DNA from: Bacteroidales bacterium
GTDB lineage: Bacteria > Bacteroidota > Bacteroidia > Bacteroidales > B18-G4
Assembly: GCA_030618905.1 (NCBI GenBank)
Contig: JAUXCL010000029.1
Location: 1 to 16,432, forward strand
Direction: 5' to 3'
DNA: 16,432 bases
This document shows positions 15,094 through 16,432 of this stretch, in pieces; the stretch's first letter is position 1; each line of letters begins with the position of its first letter. Position numbers and translations under genes: made by a program. The notes below the pieces were generated by a model. It did not search any database and was not told the origin of the DNA. It saw only the letters and a program-made list of their open reading frames with translations.

Positions 15094-16016
15094 TATTTTG
15101 GTTTTTTGTTGCTCATATTGAAAAGCATTTCTTTTTCTTCTTTACTTAGACTTTCATAACCCGATTTGCTGATCTTGTCAAGGATCTCATCTATTTTCTT
15201 TCCCTCTGCAGCTCTATCCTTGTTATATTTCTCATCAGAGACGGGCCGTTGATTGGAATATACATTCCTGAAAGTAGTTTTTTTCTCCTTCAGAAAAGGT
15301 TTGGAAAATGACTTGAGGTTAACCCGGAACGGTTTTCCGATATCCTTGCCTTTTCTGAGATAATAGGCAAAAGCAAAACCCCACAGGGCACCACCGATAT
15401 GCGCAATATGACCACCTGAGTTAGAGGACCTTATCATGAAGAAATCAATCACGAAAAGGGCAATGGCGAGGTACATGATCTTTATTCTTCCCAGGAAGAT
15501 CAGATGCACGAAATAGTTAGGCACATAAAAAGAGATTGCTGTAACTACAGCCATTACTGAAGCAGAAGCGCCCAATGCCCTGGCCATTGGCATTGCGGTT
15601 GTGAATACGGGAAATAAATTATACGCCATGATGTACAGAATTCCTCCGGCAATGCCTCCCAGGAGATAAATGGAGAGCAGCTGCCTGGAACCCAGGTAAC
15701 CTAGAAATATCTTACCAAACCAATACAGCCATAACATATTGAACAGGATATGGAAGATGTCAATGTGCAGGAACATATATGTGAAGAGCGTCCATGGCCT
15801 GAAAATCAGCATACTGAAGCTTGCAGGAAGCGCAAGGTATTCGACGATATATCCCGTGAAAGTATCATCCGGAACATTGAAAAGAAATGCAAAGATGCGA
15901 AAGGCAGATATGACTAACCAAACCGCAATGTTGATGATGATCAGTCTGTTCAATACAGAACTATTTTTGAAAAAGCGTTTAAAGTCGATCGCTGGATTTG
16001 GAGACTTATGATTCAT
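15093..16016 (-). CDS. Rhomboid intramembrane serine protease
   Basis: A 307-residue polytopic inner-membrane protease with about six transmembrane helices between residues 22 and 220. Rhomboid signatures are complete: HILFN (His89 and Asn93, oxyanion-hole side), RALGASASVMA with the nucleophile Ser151 in GxSx, and GGHIAHIGGALWGF with catalytic His206. A cytosolic C-terminal extension of about 85 residues, lysine-rich and ending KIDEILDKISKSGYESLSKEEKEMLFN, is predicted helical; similar tails are found on Bacteroidota rhomboids (I recall DUF6576). Rhomboids cut single-pass membrane proteins near the membrane surface; the substrate is unknown. It follows a second rhomboid by 20 bp and precedes the T9SS cargo gene with a one-base overlap. 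Confidence 0.95.
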   Translation of the reverse strand: MNHKSPNPAIDFKRFFKNSSVLNRLIIINIAVWLVISAFRIFAFLFNVPDDTFTGYIVEYLALPASFSMLIFRPWTLFTYMFLHIDIFHILFNMLWLYWFGKIFLGYLGSRQLLSIYLLGGIAGGILYIMAYNLFPVFTTAMPMARALGASASVMAVVTAISFYVPNYFVHLIFLGRIKIMYLAIALFVIDFFMIRSSNSGGHIAHIGGALWGFAFAYYLRKGKDIGKPFRVNLKSFSKPFLKEKKTTFRNVYSNQRPVSDEKYNKDRAAEGKKIDEILDKISKSGYESLSKEEKEMLFNMSNKKPK

Positions 16017-16036
16017 TTGATTGTTTTTCTATGAAT

Positions 16037-16432
16037 TTATGACCTTCCTTTTTTCTTCCAGTATTGGATCAGGAAAAATCCGAAAACCATTCCGCCAAGG
16101 TGGGCGAAGTGTGCGACATTACTTGTAGCATCAGAGAACCCAAGATACAGTTCCAGTGCACCATAGACCATGACAAAGTATTTGGCTTTTACCGGAATAG
16201 CGAAGTATACGTAAATAAGCGAGTTCGGAAACAGCATCCCAAAGGCCAGAAGGATTCCAAAAACAGCACCACTGGCACCTATTACTACAGGTGCATTGAG
16301 GAAGTCGATCCGGTACTGTTCGATAAAATCAACCCCCAGCTGTAGTGCTTGTTCCTGATTTTTGAAGATCAAATCGTTATACTGCATGCGAAAAGCCTCG
16401 AAGTGATTTTGCACGTCATAAGAGACCTGCCA
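16037..16432 (-). CDS. Rhomboid intramembrane serine protease, C-terminal part (5' end outside window)
   Basis: The reading frame stays open to the right edge; the first visible residues are WQVSYDVQNHF, so the GTG at 16414 is an internal valine codon, not a start. The visible 132 residues include the nucleophile motif VIGASGAVFG and the catalytic histidine motif VAHFAHLGGMVFGF, with helices between. The protein ends soon after the last helix (QYWKKKGRS) and lacks the long tail of its downstream paralogue. The HxxxN motif would lie outside the window. A mutL gene upstream of tandem rhomboids is an order I recall in Bacteroidales, but it cannot be checked here. Confidence 0.95.
   Translation of the reverse strand, partial: WQVSYDVQNHFEAFRMQYNDLIFKNQEQALQLGVDFIEQYRIDFLNAPVVIGASGAVFGILLAFGMLFPNSLIYVYFAIPVKAKYFVMVYGALELYLGFSDATSNVAHFAHLGGMVFGFFLIQYWKKKGRS

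Noticed and set aside
16064..16345. 93-codon open frame on the + strand opposite the partial rhomboid
   Set aside because: The rhomboid frame has clear catalytic motifs; this is its antisense shadow.

Overview
The window reads as chromosomal DNA from a member of the phylum Bacteroidota. The evidence is a C-terminal type IX secretion (T9SS) sorting domain on a secreted protein, a fused FeoA-FeoB iron transporter, FKBP lipoproteins beside a DHH phosphoesterase (an arrangement I recall around gldI in gliding relatives), and exact matches to the Bacteroidota -7 promoter element TAnnTTTG. Start codons lack obvious Shine-Dalgarno sequences. No tRNA, rRNA, CRISPR array, insertion sequence or prophage gene was seen, and most of the window is conserved housekeeping sequence.

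Layout. Positions 1-1573 (+) hold the 3' part of recA and a TPR lipoprotein. Positions 1565-4558 (-) hold FeoAB preceded by a DUF5063-type gene. Divergent from the latter is a small GreA/GreB-like protein (4658-5116, +), with a perfect 16-bp palindrome between the two genes. Positions 5117-5575 form a 459-bp AT-rich gene-free stretch in front of an Xre-type regulator (about 5576-5998, +). The regulator abuts ndk (5999-6418, -). Ndk diverges from a second + strand cluster, 6549-9485: an NrnA-like DHH phosphoesterase, a single-domain FKBP lipoprotein and a triple-domain FKBP lipoprotein. From 9492 to the right edge all genes lie on the - strand in what looks like one long operon, read right to left: rhomboid (partial), rhomboid, T9SS-exported Asp-box protein, membrane-anchored endonuclease/exonuclease/phosphatase-fold protein, uvrB and cysQ. 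Gaps in it are 20 bp or less, or the genes overlap.

Themes. DNA repair is represented by recA and uvrB. Envelope biology is represented by lipoproteins, FKBP foldases, two rhomboid proteases and a T9SS cargo. Nucleotide clean-up is represented by ndk, the NrnA-like enzyme and CysQ, the last two both able in principle to remove pAp/PAP. Three convergent gene pairs are packed so tightly (9-bp overlap, 0 bp, 6 bp) that no terminator fits between them.

The most interesting signal is non-coding. The stretch in front of the Xre gene holds five near-identical copies of a 12-bp inverted repeat, TTACA-nn-TGTAA. The only perfect copy covers the apparent -7 promoter box of the regulator. This looks like an autoregulatory operator array. 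Other palindromes and TCCACA (DnaA-box-like) motifs lie in the same stretch. I did not find a clearly new multi-gene system.
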